From Pyrinomonadaceae bacterium (lineage in GTDB: Bacteria > Acidobacteriota > Blastocatellia > Pyrinomonadales > Pyrinomonadaceae): a DNA stretch of 64,000 bases. A model generated the notes under the pieces. That model saw nothing but the letters and a program-made list of their open reading frames with translations. It searched no databases and had not been told where the DNA came from. The stretch is from NCBI GenBank assembly GCA_014380365.1, contig JACMJZ010000025.1:372001-436000 (forward strand), written 5' to 3'. Shown piece by piece: positions 8,339 to 17,282 of the stretch (position 1 is the stretch's first letter; each line of letters begins with the position of its first letter). A program made the position numbers and the translations under genes.

Positions 8339-9523
8339 ATGTCGAAGGAAGTGTTCATTCTTGGCGGTAAACGGACGCCAATGGGTAAGTATGTCGGGGC
8401 GTTGCGTGATATTTCGGCAATCGATCTGGGCGCTGTGGCAGCCGGTGGTGCGCTGGAGTCAACCGGGGTGGCGCCGGAGGAGATCGATCACACGGTCATT
8501 GGAAATGCGCTTCAGACTTCGGGAGACGCGATCTATGGCGCGCGTCATGTGGCTCTAAAAGCCGGCGTGCCGTTTGAGAAACCCGCGTTGACCGTAAATC
8601 GTTTATGCGGCAGCGGCATCCAGGCAATCGTTTCGGGCGCGCAGATGATCCAGCTCGGCGAAGCGCAAACTGCGCTGGTCGGCGGGATGGAATCGATGTC
8701 GCAAGCGCCGCACGTCATCAGAGGTGCGCGCACTGGATTCGCGTTGGGTGGGGGTCAACTAGAGGACAGCTTGATGGTTGCCCTGCTCGATACCTACTGC
8801 AACACGGCGATGGCGGGAACGGCAGAGAACCTGGCGCGGAGGTTTGAAGTTTCGCGCGAAGCGCAGGATGAGTACGCACTGCGTTCTCAGCAGGAAGCGA
8901 AACGAGCAAACGACGCCGGTTACTTTGCAGAAGAGATGGTGCCGGTGGAGATTAAGTCGCGGAAGGCGAGTACTTTCTTTGCCACCGACGATCACATGCG
9001 TCCAGAAACAACTCTCGAAGGTTTGGCCAAGTTAAGGCCAGCTTTCGCCAAAGACGGTTTTGTCACGGCTGGGAATGCCTCGGGAATCGTTGATGGCGCT
9101 GCTGCCCTCGTTATTGCCGGTGAAGATTTCGTCAAGGCAAAAGGCGCGAAACCCTGGGGCCGAATTGTTAGCTGGGCTTATGCCGGCGTTGAACCGGAGC
9201 TTATGGGGATCGGACCCGTGCCTGCGACTCGACTGGCTTTGGAGAAGGCGGGTCTAACTCTTAACGATATGGATTTGGTCGAGGTGAACGAAGCATTTGC
9301 TGCGCAGTATCTCGCGGTTGAAAAGGAATTGGGTCTGGATCGCTCTCGTACCAATGTAAACGGCGGAGCGATCGCGCTGGGGCACCCATTGGGAGCGACC
9401 GGGACGCGCCTGGTACTTACCCTCCTTCACGAATTGCATCGCCGAGGTGGCCGGTATGGACTGGCGACGGCCTGCATTGGCGGCGGGCAGGGAATCGCTA
9501 TGATTGTGGAACGAGTCGAGTAG
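8339..9523 (+). CDS. atoB: Acetyl-CoA acetyltransferase (thiolase)
   Basis: Condenses two acetyl-CoA or cleaves 3-ketoacyl-CoA. The 394-residue length, nucleophile Cys90 in NRLCGSGIQAI, the His in GGAIALGHPLGATG and the second Cys in ATACIGGGQG are the complete thiolase triad. The start at 8339 follows a purine-rich ribosome-binding stretch (GAGGGGCAGGGG, 8319-8330); the frame runs open further upstream. It is monocistronic here, so whether it is biosynthetic or degradative cannot be told. The symbol is by family resemblance. Confidence 0.93.
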   Translation: MSKEVFILGGKRTPMGKYVGALRDISAIDLGAVAAGGALESTGVAPEEIDHTVIGNALQTSGDAIYGARHVALKAGVPFEKPALTVNRLCGSGIQAIVSGAQMIQLGEAQTALVGGMESMSQAPHVIRGARTGFALGGGQLEDSLMVALLDTYCNTAMAGTAENLARRFEVSREAQDEYALRSQQEAKRANDAGYFAEEMVPVEIKSRKASTFFATDDHMRPETTLEGLAKLRPAFAKDGFVTAGNASGIVDGAAALVIAGEDFVKAKGAKPWGRIVSWAYAGVEPELMGIGPVPATRLALEKAGLTLNDMDLVEVNEAFAAQYLAVEKELGLDRSRTNVNGGAIALGHPLGATGTRLVLTLLHELHRRGGRYGLATACIGGGQGIAMIVERVE

Positions 9524-9944
9524 AGTGCTCGTCCTGCCCGCGCTCCCAGCTAAGCGATCTCCTGATTTTCCGATTTTGATCCAAATTCCTGGCCGGGACT
9601 TGGCCTTGGCGGTCGTGGAAGGCCGAAAGTTCTGGGAAAATCAGGCGACTCACGTCGTTTTCACTCGGGCATACATATTGCGAATGGCCGTTGTGATACG
9701 CCCAACTATGTTGTCTTCCCGGACCCGAACCAGCAACATGGATTTTACCAAGACTTAACATGCATTATGCTTGCGCGAACGCCGTCAGGCGTGATAGAAG
9801 TTTGCCTCTAATCATTGTTGGTATTCGCTTTTCCTTTCTTGATTTGCATAATTTCAATTTGCCCTCGATTTCAAGTCCGCAACTGTGCCCTTCCGGTTGC
9901 GCAGCCACGCTTAACGTTAACTCATTGCTAAGGAGTTCCCCAGT
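9524..9944. other. Intergenic region with a long hairpin
   Basis: No gene is seen in these 421 bases. An 11-bp perfect inverted repeat (CCTGATTTTCC at 9561-9571, reverse complement at 9635-9645) with internal GGCC pairings may end the thiolase transcript. A GCTCCCAGC fragment of the dispersed GCTGGGAGCGC family lies at 9542-9551. The last part must hold the TonB-receptor promoter; AAGGAG lies upstream of its ATG at 9930-9935. Confidence 0.6.
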
Positions 9945-12900
9945 ATGTCGAAATTTGTGAAGCTTGCTCTTGCTCTATCATTCATGCTCGTGATGAGCGC
10001 TCTGACCTTTGGCCAGTCGACTGTGTCGGGCGCCATCGGCGGCACCGTTTCTAACCCGAATAAAGAGGTGGTTCCTAATGCCAGCGTGACGGTGAAGAGC
10101 GCCGACACGAATAAGGAAGACACCGCCACCACCGATGACCAGGGGCGCTTTAAGATTTCCGGTCTGCAACCGGGGACTTATTCCATTACCATCGATGGCG
10201 CCGGCTTTAGCCCTTATACGCAGAACAACATTGTGGTCGAAATCGGTCGCGAGACTTCGATCAATGCGGCGCTTTCGATTGGGCCAGTTTCCGGACAGGT
10301 AGACGTGACCTCGGAAGCTCCCGTAATAAATACTTCGCAGCAGGATTTCTCCAGCAACATCAATCAGACCTCGATTAACGAGCTGCCCATCAACGGCCGC
10401 CGCTGGTCGAACTTTGCTTTGCTGACGCCGGGCGCAGTTCCCGATGGCAATTTTGGCTTGATCAGCTTCCGCGGAATTTCCGGATTGCTGAACAACAACA
10501 CCATTGACGGTGGCGACAACAATCAGGCCTTCTTCGCTGAGGAACGCGGCCGCACGCGCATCAGCTACTCAATCAGCCAGGCTGCTATTCGCGAATTTCA
10601 GGTGAACACTTCGAGCTACTCGGCCGAGTATGGCCGGTCCGCCGGTGGAGTAGTAAACGCGGTGACGAAGAGCGGAACCAACGAGTTTCACGGCGACCTC
10701 TTCTACTACCAGCGCAATAATAAATGGGGCGCGCGCAACCCGCTTGCAACTCGCACCGTCAACGTCGGTGGAGTATTCACTCCCGAAGGTTTCAAACCTG
10801 TCGACGTGCGTCATCAATTTGGCGGCGCAGTTGGCGGCCCAATTGTAAAAGACAAGGCCTTCTTCTTCTTTAGCTACGATGAGCAGAAACGCAATTTCCC
10901 CGGCCTCTCGATATTTTCGAGTCCCACTTTCTTGAACCTGAGCGCAGCGAACCGGACAGCGCTTTTGGCACGTGGCCTGACTACTGCGCAGATTGATGGC
11001 ACCCTCAATTTCCTGAATGGACTTTCGGGTGATCTTCCGCGTCGCGGCGACCAGCGACTAATTCTGCCGAAGCTTGATTGGAATCTGAACGACAAAAATA
11101 CGTTCACCGCAACTTACAACCGTCTACGGTGGGTCTCCCCTGCCGGTATCCAGACTCAGGCAGTTAACACGCGCGCCAAAGACAACTTTGGCGATGATGG
11201 CGTGAAGATCGATTCACTGAATCTGCGGTTGAACTCGACCATTTCCGATTCGCTGATCAACGAGGCGCGATTTCAGTGGGGCCGCGACAATGAGTTTCAG
11301 TTCAGCCAGCCGCCCCTTCCCGGCGAGCCAACCAATGCAATCGGCGGCCGATCTCCGCAGACGTTCATTCAGAATGGATTCACCTTCGGAATGCCCGAGT
11401 TTCTCGAGCGGACCGCGTTTCCCGATGAGCGTCGTGTGCAGATTGCCGACACGCTCACCCTCAGTCACGGTAGCCATAACGTGAAGTTTGGCGGTGACAT
11501 TAACTTCGTGACGGACATCATCAACAACCTGCGCTTTTCGGGTGGTGAGTTTAACTACACCGGCGCAAATGGACTCGCTGACTTTATCGTTGATTACACC
11601 AACTTCACTACGTCAGGCGCGATTCGCGCGCTGGCGGGTGGCACTAATGGCCAGTGTGTCAGCTCGACGAGGCGTGCCGGCCAGTGCTATGCCGGCAACT
11701 TCAATCAGGGACTGGGTGTGCTCGGCTTAACGATGAAGACTGTCGACTACAACTTCTTCTTGCAGGATGACTGGCGCGTCACGCCGCGACTGACACTGAA
11801 CCTTGGTGTGCGGTACGAGTACCAGCGAAATCCGGAGCAGATTAATTTCAACCCGGCTCTGCCGCAGACCGCCAACGTCGTGGACGATCGAAATAACCTC
11901 GGACCGCGGATTGGATTTGCTTTGGATCTCACCGGCGAAGGTAAAAGCAGCTTTCGCGGGGGCTGGGGTCTCTACTACGGTCGAGTGATAAACTCCACCG
12001 TGTACAACACCCTGGTAAATACCGGCGTAGGTATCGACCGTGGCCAACGACAGATAATCATGAGCGCCACGAACTTGCCGACGGGTTGCGCTGCGCCTGG
12101 AACCGCCTGTTTACCCATCTATCCGAATTTGCTCCCCGGTGGGGCCACACCGCCGCCCGCAGTCCAGTTCTTCGATTCAAATTTCCAGCTACCGCAAATT
12201 CATCAGTTTGACATGATTTTCGAGCAGGAGATCGCCCGGAATACTGTCGTCTCCGCTTCGTACCTGGGAAGCTTCGGCAATTCGCTACCCAACTTTGTCG
12301 ATACGAACCTTCCTCCGCCGACAACGACCGTAGCCGTGCCGGTTGTAGGTGGACCTGTAGATGGAGCCATCTATCGGACGCCGATATTCACTGGTGCGCG
12401 ACCGAATACTGCGTTCGCCCAGCTTACCGCAATCCGCAGCAACGTGTTTACCAAGTATCACGCGCTGGTGCTGCAGGCGAACCGCCGGCTAACTAACGGG
12501 CTCCAATTTCAGACGAGTTACACCCTGTCGCGGTCTTACGACAATGGTCAGAGTTCCGTGACCTTCTCGTCCAACAATCTCCCGTTCAATGCCTACGACC
12601 AGCAAGGCGAGAATTCGCTGTCAAACTTTGATCGCAGACAGAAGCTTGTCGCCAGCGTTGTTTACAACACTGATTTCTTCAAAGGCAGCGATAACAGTGC
12701 CGGGAACGCAATACTCGACGGTTGGACGATAGCGCCAATCTTCAACGCATTTTCCGGTGCCCGTTTCACCGGGTCGATCACCGGCAGCATCACTCCTACC
12801 GCCTACGGCTTTGCTTCAAATACAACTCCGGGCGGCGGCGTCAACGGTTCAGGTGGTTCGAATCGCTTCGCGTTACTTCCGCGAAACTACTTCAAACAGC

Positions 12901-13172
12901 CGAACATCTGGTACCTGGACATGCGTATTTCACGCCGGTTCAATCTGGGTGAGAGCATGAAACTGGAGTTGCTTGCTGAAGGCTTTAACCTGTTCAATCG
13001 TACGCAAGTCACCTTTATGAATGCAACGCTCTATGCGTTTTCTACTGCCGGGTGCCCTGCGGGCTCTGCGCAATGTCTGACCTTCAATGCTCCGTTCCGT
13101 ACCGTGACGGGTGCGGACAGCACGTTGTTCCGTGAGCGCCAGGTTCAGTTGGCGGCACGCTTCCAGTTCTAA
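9945..13172 (+). CDS. TonB-dependent receptor with carboxypeptidase-regulatory-like domain
   Basis: A 1075-residue outer-membrane protein. A signal peptide (residues 1-23, ending near TFGQS) is followed by a carboxypeptidase-regulatory-like beta domain at about 25-110 (GGTVSNPNKEVVPNASVTV). A plug domain follows to about 250 (NNNTIDGGDNNQAFF, GGVVNAVTKSGTNEFHG), then a beta-barrel ending in aromatic RFQF, the usual BAM signal. This Oar-like architecture is expanded in Acidobacteriota. The substrate is unknown: no TonB, SusD-like or transporter gene is adjacent. A strong terminator lies just after the stop, so it is a single-gene unit. Confidence 0.93.
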   Translation: MSKFVKLALALSFMLVMSALTFGQSTVSGAIGGTVSNPNKEVVPNASVTVKSADTNKEDTATTDDQGRFKISGLQPGTYSITIDGAGFSPYTQNNIVVEIGRETSINAALSIGPVSGQVDVTSEAPVINTSQQDFSSNINQTSINELPINGRRWSNFALLTPGAVPDGNFGLISFRGISGLLNNNTIDGGDNNQAFFAEERGRTRISYSISQAAIREFQVNTSSYSAEYGRSAGGVVNAVTKSGTNEFHGDLFYYQRNNKWGARNPLATRTVNVGGVFTPEGFKPVDVRHQFGGAVGGPIVKDKAFFFFSYDEQKRNFPGLSIFSSPTFLNLSAANRTALLARGLTTAQIDGTLNFLNGLSGDLPRRGDQRLILPKLDWNLNDKNTFTATYNRLRWVSPAGIQTQAVNTRAKDNFGDDGVKIDSLNLRLNSTISDSLINEARFQWGRDNEFQFSQPPLPGEPTNAIGGRSPQTFIQNGFTFGMPEFLERTAFPDERRVQIADTLTLSHGSHNVKFGGDINFVTDIINNLRFSGGEFNYTGANGLADFIVDYTNFTTSGAIRALAGGTNGQCVSSTRRAGQCYAGNFNQGLGVLGLTMKTVDYNFFLQDDWRVTPRLTLNLGVRYEYQRNPEQINFNPALPQTANVVDDRNNLGPRIGFALDLTGEGKSSFRGGWGLYYGRVINSTVYNTLVNTGVGIDRGQRQIIMSATNLPTGCAAPGTACLPIYPNLLPGGATPPPAVQFFDSNFQLPQIHQFDMIFEQEIARNTVVSASYLGSFGNSLPNFVDTNLPPPTTTVAVPVVGGPVDGAIYRTPIFTGARPNTAFAQLTAIRSNVFTKYHALVLQANRRLTNGLQFQTSYTLSRSYDNGQSSVTFSSNNLPFNAYDQQGENSLSNFDRRQKLVASVVYNTDFFKGSDNSAGNAILDGWTIAPIFNAFSGARFTGSITGSITPTAYGFASNTTPGGGVNGSGGSNRFALLPRNYFKQPNIWYLDMRISRRFNLGESMKLELLAEGFNLFNRTQVTFMNATLYAFSTAGCPAGSAQCLTFNAPFRTVTGADSTLFRERQVQLAARFQF

Positions 13173-13192
13173 ATAAACCGGAACGCAAAATC

Positions 13193-13235
13193 AAGCGGGT
13201 GGGCTTTGAATCCAAAGCCCACCCGCTTTTGTTTT
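13193..13235 (+). terminator. Intrinsic terminator after the TonB receptor
   Basis: A 16-bp perfect stem (13193-13208 with 13213-13228, AAGCGGGTGGGCTTTG on the left), a four-base loop and a following TTGTTTT. It serves the receptor gene; the minus-strand nadB gene ends about 75 bases further on. Confidence 0.95.
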
Positions 13236-13308
13236 GGCAACGTCAGACAGTGCCGATCATGTATGAGCCTGGCTTACACCCAACTTAAGCTCGCGGCAAG
13301 CCGCTTTG

Positions 13309-14913
13309 CTAAATCAGTCGGTCGCCTTCGCTGACCGCCGAGTCCTGCCGGTAGTGACAGCCGCGGCTTTGGCGATTATGTCGAGCCGCCTGAGCCACAA
13401 TTAGCGCAACCTCAACGGCGTTCCTAAGACCAATCAAGCCATCGTCGAGTTTTGTAGTGCGATAGAAAGTCTCAATCTCATTCCAAAGATGTCGCAGCTC
13501 ACGAATGGCGCGCGAAAGTCGTTCAGCGCTCCGCACCAGGCCGACGTAGTGCCACATGATATTTTGGATGGTCTGCATGTCTCCCTGGATCAGCGCAGGG
13601 TCAGCGTCTGCTACCAGCCCGCTTTCGTCCCACGAGGGAACGTTGTCAAACTCAGTGCGTAGCGCGTCTCCCTGATTGAGCGACTCTTCGATGCGAGTGG
13701 CTGCGCGATTTCCCCAGACCAAACCCTCCAGGAGCGACGTCGACGCCAGCCGGTTTGCGCCATGTACACCCGTACAACTGATCTCGCCGATAGCATAAAG
13801 ACTCTCGATGTTCGACCAGCCCCATTCATCGACCAGAACGCCGCCGCAGAAATAATGCGCCGCCGGCACGACCGGTATGGGATCGCGCGTGATGTCGATG
13901 CCCGCCTTGTGACACTGTTCGTAGATATTGGGAAAGCGCTCGCGGATTGCTTCCGCTGACATGCGTGACGCGATATCCAGCAGGACGTAGGAGTAACCGT
14001 TTCTTTCCATCTCGTGGTGAATCGCGCGTGCAGCGACGTCACGCGGCGCGAGGTCTTTCCATTCGGGGGCATAGTCCGCCATGAAGGGCTTTCCTTCCGG
14101 CGTAATCAGAATGCCACCCTCTCCCCGCACGGCTTCGCTGATCAAAAATCCTTCAGCGCCGGGCACGGCCAGCGCGGTCGGATGAAATTGCACGTATTCC
14201 GCGTTAGCGATGCGCGCGCCGGCGCGGTTGGCCATTGCCAGGCCATCCCCACGCGCCCCGGGTGGGTTGGTAGTATTTCGATAGATGCGTCCCAAACCAC
14301 CGGTGGCGAGCACAGTCGCGCCTGCCAGATAACGATGAACAGTCCGCTCCTGGCGATCAAACATGTAGGCGCCGTGACAGGCGATCGCGCGATAGTTGTC
14401 CAAGGGATCGCGGGAATGATGCGGAAAGGTAATCAGGTCGACGGCCGTCATCTCCGACTCGACGGTCACGTTGGGACATTCGTTCAAAGCCGTGATCAGC
14501 CCGTTCATAATCGCATTGCCGGTGGAGTCGCCGACGTGGAGGATGCGGCGGCGTGAATGGGCCGCTTCCGTGGTGAAGAGCGGTTGTCCACTCGCGTCCT
14601 GATCGAAGGCCACGCGCGCAGTTTGTTCAAGAACTTCGTGTAGCAGCGGGGGTCCTTCCTCAGCGAGAATCCGTGCCGCTTCGGGCGACGTGACTCCGGC
14701 GCCCGCCGCGATGATGTCGTTGGCAAGAATCGCAGGCGCATCGTCATTGCCGCGGCCGACGATGCCGCCCTGGGCGTAGCGGGTGTTTGATTCGTGTGGG
14801 TCGCGCGCGCGTGTGACTACCGTGATGTGGCGTTCGGGATTGCGGGCCAGCCGAAGCGCAGCTGTTGCGCCGGCGATGCCGCAACCAATGATCAGCACGT
14901 CAGTTCTGTTCAA
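13309..14913 (-). CDS. nadB: L-aspartate oxidase
   Basis: FAD enzyme that oxidises L-aspartate to iminoaspartate for de novo NAD synthesis. The N-terminal DVLIIGCGIAGATAALRLA is the FAD dinucleotide fold; SNTRYAQGGIVG, ATGGLGRIYRNTTNP, VQFHPTAL and the Arg-rich FMADYAPEWKDLAPRDVAAR are fumarate reductase/aspartate oxidase signatures. 534 residues is normal. It is the third gene of nadC-nadA-nadB; only 13 bases separate it from nadA, so iminoaspartate supply and use are co-expressed. Confidence 0.96.
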   Translation of the reverse strand: MNRTDVLIIGCGIAGATAALRLARNPERHITVVTRARDPHESNTRYAQGGIVGRGNDDAPAILANDIIAAGAGVTSPEAARILAEEGPPLLHEVLEQTARVAFDQDASGQPLFTTEAAHSRRRILHVGDSTGNAIMNGLITALNECPNVTVESEMTAVDLITFPHHSRDPLDNYRAIACHGAYMFDRQERTVHRYLAGATVLATGGLGRIYRNTTNPPGARGDGLAMANRAGARIANAEYVQFHPTALAVPGAEGFLISEAVRGEGGILITPEGKPFMADYAPEWKDLAPRDVAARAIHHEMERNGYSYVLLDIASRMSAEAIRERFPNIYEQCHKAGIDITRDPIPVVPAAHYFCGGVLVDEWGWSNIESLYAIGEISCTGVHGANRLASTSLLEGLVWGNRAATRIEESLNQGDALRTEFDNVPSWDESGLVADADPALIQGDMQTIQNIMWHYVGLVRSAERLSRAIRELRHLWNEIETFYRTTKLDDGLIGLRNAVEVALIVAQAARHNRQSRGCHYRQDSAVSEGDRLI

Positions 14914-14926
14914 AGGCCTTCTTCTT

Positions 14927-15973
14927 TCAGCCGATGGCTATCATTCTTTCGACTGCTCGCGCGGCTCGTTTAAGAATGTCTTCCGGAATTTCGATGACGT
15001 ACTGAATCTTCCTGAGAGACTCGAGCGTGTCCTCAAGCGTGATCTGATTCATGTGTGGACAACGGACGTTACAGAGTCGAAGCATGTCCTTGTCGGGATT
15101 AGCGGCCGCGATGTTATCGCCCATCGCACATTCGGTAAGCAGAAGATAGTGGGGAGCGGCAGTCTTTTCGACGTGCCGAATCATTGCGGTCGTGCTGCCG
15201 GAGAAGTCAGACGCCGCTACCACTTCGGGACTGCATTCAGGATGCGCCAGAATAGTGACGTCGGGAAACTGCTTTCTGACGTTCTCAATGTCCTCGACAG
15301 TAAACTTGTCATGCACCTCGCAACGTCCGAGCCATCCGATCATCTGGTAGTTTAGACCCTCATCCATCGTTTTTCGCGGATCCATGGTGGGGAAGATAAT
15401 GTCTTTGCCGGTTTCCTTTGCGACATTTTTGGCCAGGTACTCATCGGGCAGGAAAATCACAGTGTCGGTGTTAAGCGACTCCACCACGGCGCGCGCATTG
15501 CCCGAGGTGCAGCAGATATCGGATTCAGCCTTCACATCGGCATAGGTATTCACATAGGTAACCACCGGCACGCCGGGAAATCTTTTCTTCAGCTCGCGCA
15601 CGTCCGCGGCGGTGATGCTGGCGGCAAGCGAACAGCCCGCTTTGTCTGACGGGATCAGTACAGTTTTTTGCGGGTTGAGAATCTTGGCAGTCTCCGCCAT
15701 AAACTCCACGCCACAGAAAACGATGATGTCTTTATCCGTCTGCGCCGCGCGGCGCGCAAGCTCGAGCGAGTCTCCGACAAAGTCAGGAACTGAATTGAAG
15801 AGCGCCGGTTCCATGTAGTTATGTCCCAGAATAACTGCGTTCTTCTCGATCTTGAGGCGATTTATCTCGGCCGCGATCTCCGATTTAATTCGCAGCTCAA
15901 AGTCAGGCACGACGCTGCCCAACTTTGCTTGCATCGCCTCATACATCTTTTCGGGGTTCGTTTCGGTAATCAC
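14927..15973 (-). CDS. nadA: Quinolinate synthase
   Basis: Condenses iminoaspartate with dihydroxyacetone phosphate to quinolinate using a [4Fe-4S] cluster. The 348-residue protein has the three cluster Cys in FCGVEFMAETAKIL, DICCTSGNA and LCNVRCPHMNQIT, plus AVILGHNYMEPALFN near the N-terminus. It lies between nadC and nadB on the same strand. The oxygen-sensitive cluster is a family property, not something the sequence shows directly. Confidence 0.97.
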   Translation of the reverse strand: MITETNPEKMYEAMQAKLGSVVPDFELRIKSEIAAEINRLKIEKNAVILGHNYMEPALFNSVPDFVGDSLELARRAAQTDKDIIVFCGVEFMAETAKILNPQKTVLIPSDKAGCSLAASITAADVRELKKRFPGVPVVTYVNTYADVKAESDICCTSGNARAVVESLNTDTVIFLPDEYLAKNVAKETGKDIIFPTMDPRKTMDEGLNYQMIGWLGRCEVHDKFTVEDIENVRKQFPDVTILAHPECSPEVVAASDFSGSTTAMIRHVEKTAAPHYLLLTECAMGDNIAAANPDKDMLRLCNVRCPHMNQITLEDTLESLRKIQYVIEIPEDILKRAARAVERMIAIG

Positions 15974-16007
15974 AGCTCTTTGGTCCTAACGGTCTTGAGT
16001 CTCAAAC

Positions 16008-16877
16008 TCACGTTTCCACGCGCAGGCTCACGTCGAACACTTTTGGCGAATGAGTGAGCGCACCTACCGAGATGAAATCGACTCCGGTCTCGGCAATGGG
16101 CCGCACTGTCTCGAGCGTGACGTTTCCCGAAGCTTCAAGCTTCGCGCGACCAGCAGTTAATCGCACCGCCTCCGTCAACACCTCAAGAGTCATGTTATCG
16201 AGCAGGATGCGTATCACCCCAAGCGCGAGCGCCTCTTCTACGTTTTCGATCGTTCTACATTCCACTTCGATTTCAAGCCCTGCTCCGGCTGTCCTCGCCT
16301 TGTTGACGGCCCGGGCCAGACTGCCCGCGTAATCGATATGGTTGTCTTTGATCAAAATCATGTCGTAGAGACCCTGACGATGATTTTGTCCGCCACCGCG
16401 GCGCACCGCGATCTTGTCAGTCGCGCGCAGACCGGGCGCCGTCTTGCGTGTGTCGAGAATCTTTGCCCCAGTGCCGTTAACCATATCCACAAACTGGCGC
16501 GTAAGAGTGGCGATACCTGACATGCGTCCCAGGAAATTAAGCGCCGTTCGTTCACCGGTAAGCAGCGCCCGTGCTGAGCCGAATAGTTCAGCCACCACGG
16601 TACCACTTTCAACCTCTGATCCTTCAGCGACTCTGGGCGTGAAGCTCAGGTCTTCATCAAGCAGAGTAAACACCTCGGCGGCAACATCGAGCCCGGCGAT
16701 AACGCCACGCTGCTTGGCAACGATCTGCGCGCTCGTTTTACCTTCCTCGGGCACGATCGATTCAGTTGTCACGTCGCCAGTTCCAATGTCTTCTGCCACC
16801 GCATTACGGATATAGCGATTGATTTCCGGGGATAACTCTCCGGCCGTCTGGGCAGGATGTGTGACAGATGAACTCAT
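16008..16877 (-). CDS. nadC: Nicotinate-nucleotide pyrophosphorylase (quinolinate phosphoribosyltransferase)
   Basis: Converts quinolinate and PRPP to nicotinate mononucleotide, the end of the pathway begun by nadB and nadA. Family signatures are AEDIGTGDVTTESIV, ERTALNFLGRMSGIATLT, ILDTRKTAPGLRATDKIAV and RRGGGQNHRQGLYDMILIK; the C-terminus has the LEASGNVTLE and DFISVGALTHS motifs. 289 residues is typical. It is the first gene of the operon, 34 bases upstream of nadA; its promoter should lie in the roughly 400 bases above 16877. Confidence 0.97.
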   Translation of the reverse strand: MSSSVTHPAQTAGELSPEINRYIRNAVAEDIGTGDVTTESIVPEEGKTSAQIVAKQRGVIAGLDVAAEVFTLLDEDLSFTPRVAEGSEVESGTVVAELFGSARALLTGERTALNFLGRMSGIATLTRQFVDMVNGTGAKILDTRKTAPGLRATDKIAVRRGGGQNHRQGLYDMILIKDNHIDYAGSLARAVNKARTAGAGLEIEVECRTIENVEEALALGVIRILLDNMTLEVLTEAVRLTAGRAKLEASGNVTLETVRPIAETGVDFISVGALTHSPKVFDVSLRVET

Positions 16878-17282
16878 ATAGACCCGTGCTGCCTGACTCG
16901 TGACCCGACGCGTACTTCACGCGTAATCGACAGGGCCGAAACGCCGACTACTTCACTTACTGGGCGATCCGTTTCACTTTTTCGACCCTTACGTTGAGCT
17001 GCTGAGATGTGAAACTTTAACATATGATCGGGAATTAATGCCGGGGCCAGCCGCGCCTTAACCTGGCAAGCAGTTCGACTGGCCCAAACGCCGCAGCAAT
17101 TGTCAGGGTTTAGCCACGCGGCGGCCGACTGCCACTTTTCGTTACCGGTGCTTCGAGGGCCCATCCTTCTTTGATGCAACATTTTTCTAGCCTCCGGTAG
17201 TCTGGATTTGCTACGATGCAAGTGCCTGCCCCGGCGCGCTTCAAGGCGTCCTCGACTTCAGTTTTAGGCCAAGCAACCCGCC
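16878..17282. other. Intergenic region between nadC and the PAS kinase
   Basis: About 405 bases between divergent genes. It must carry promoters for both, but I see no convincing -35/-10 pair, riboswitch or known operator. A minus-strand open frame (17110-17376) overlapping the kinase start is discussed among the rejected items. Confidence 0.5.

Noticed and set aside
16874-17221. 115-codon minus-strand frame upstream of nadC
   Set aside because: Low-complexity, Arg/Ser-rich composition and no start signal; it spans the region where the nadC promoter should be.
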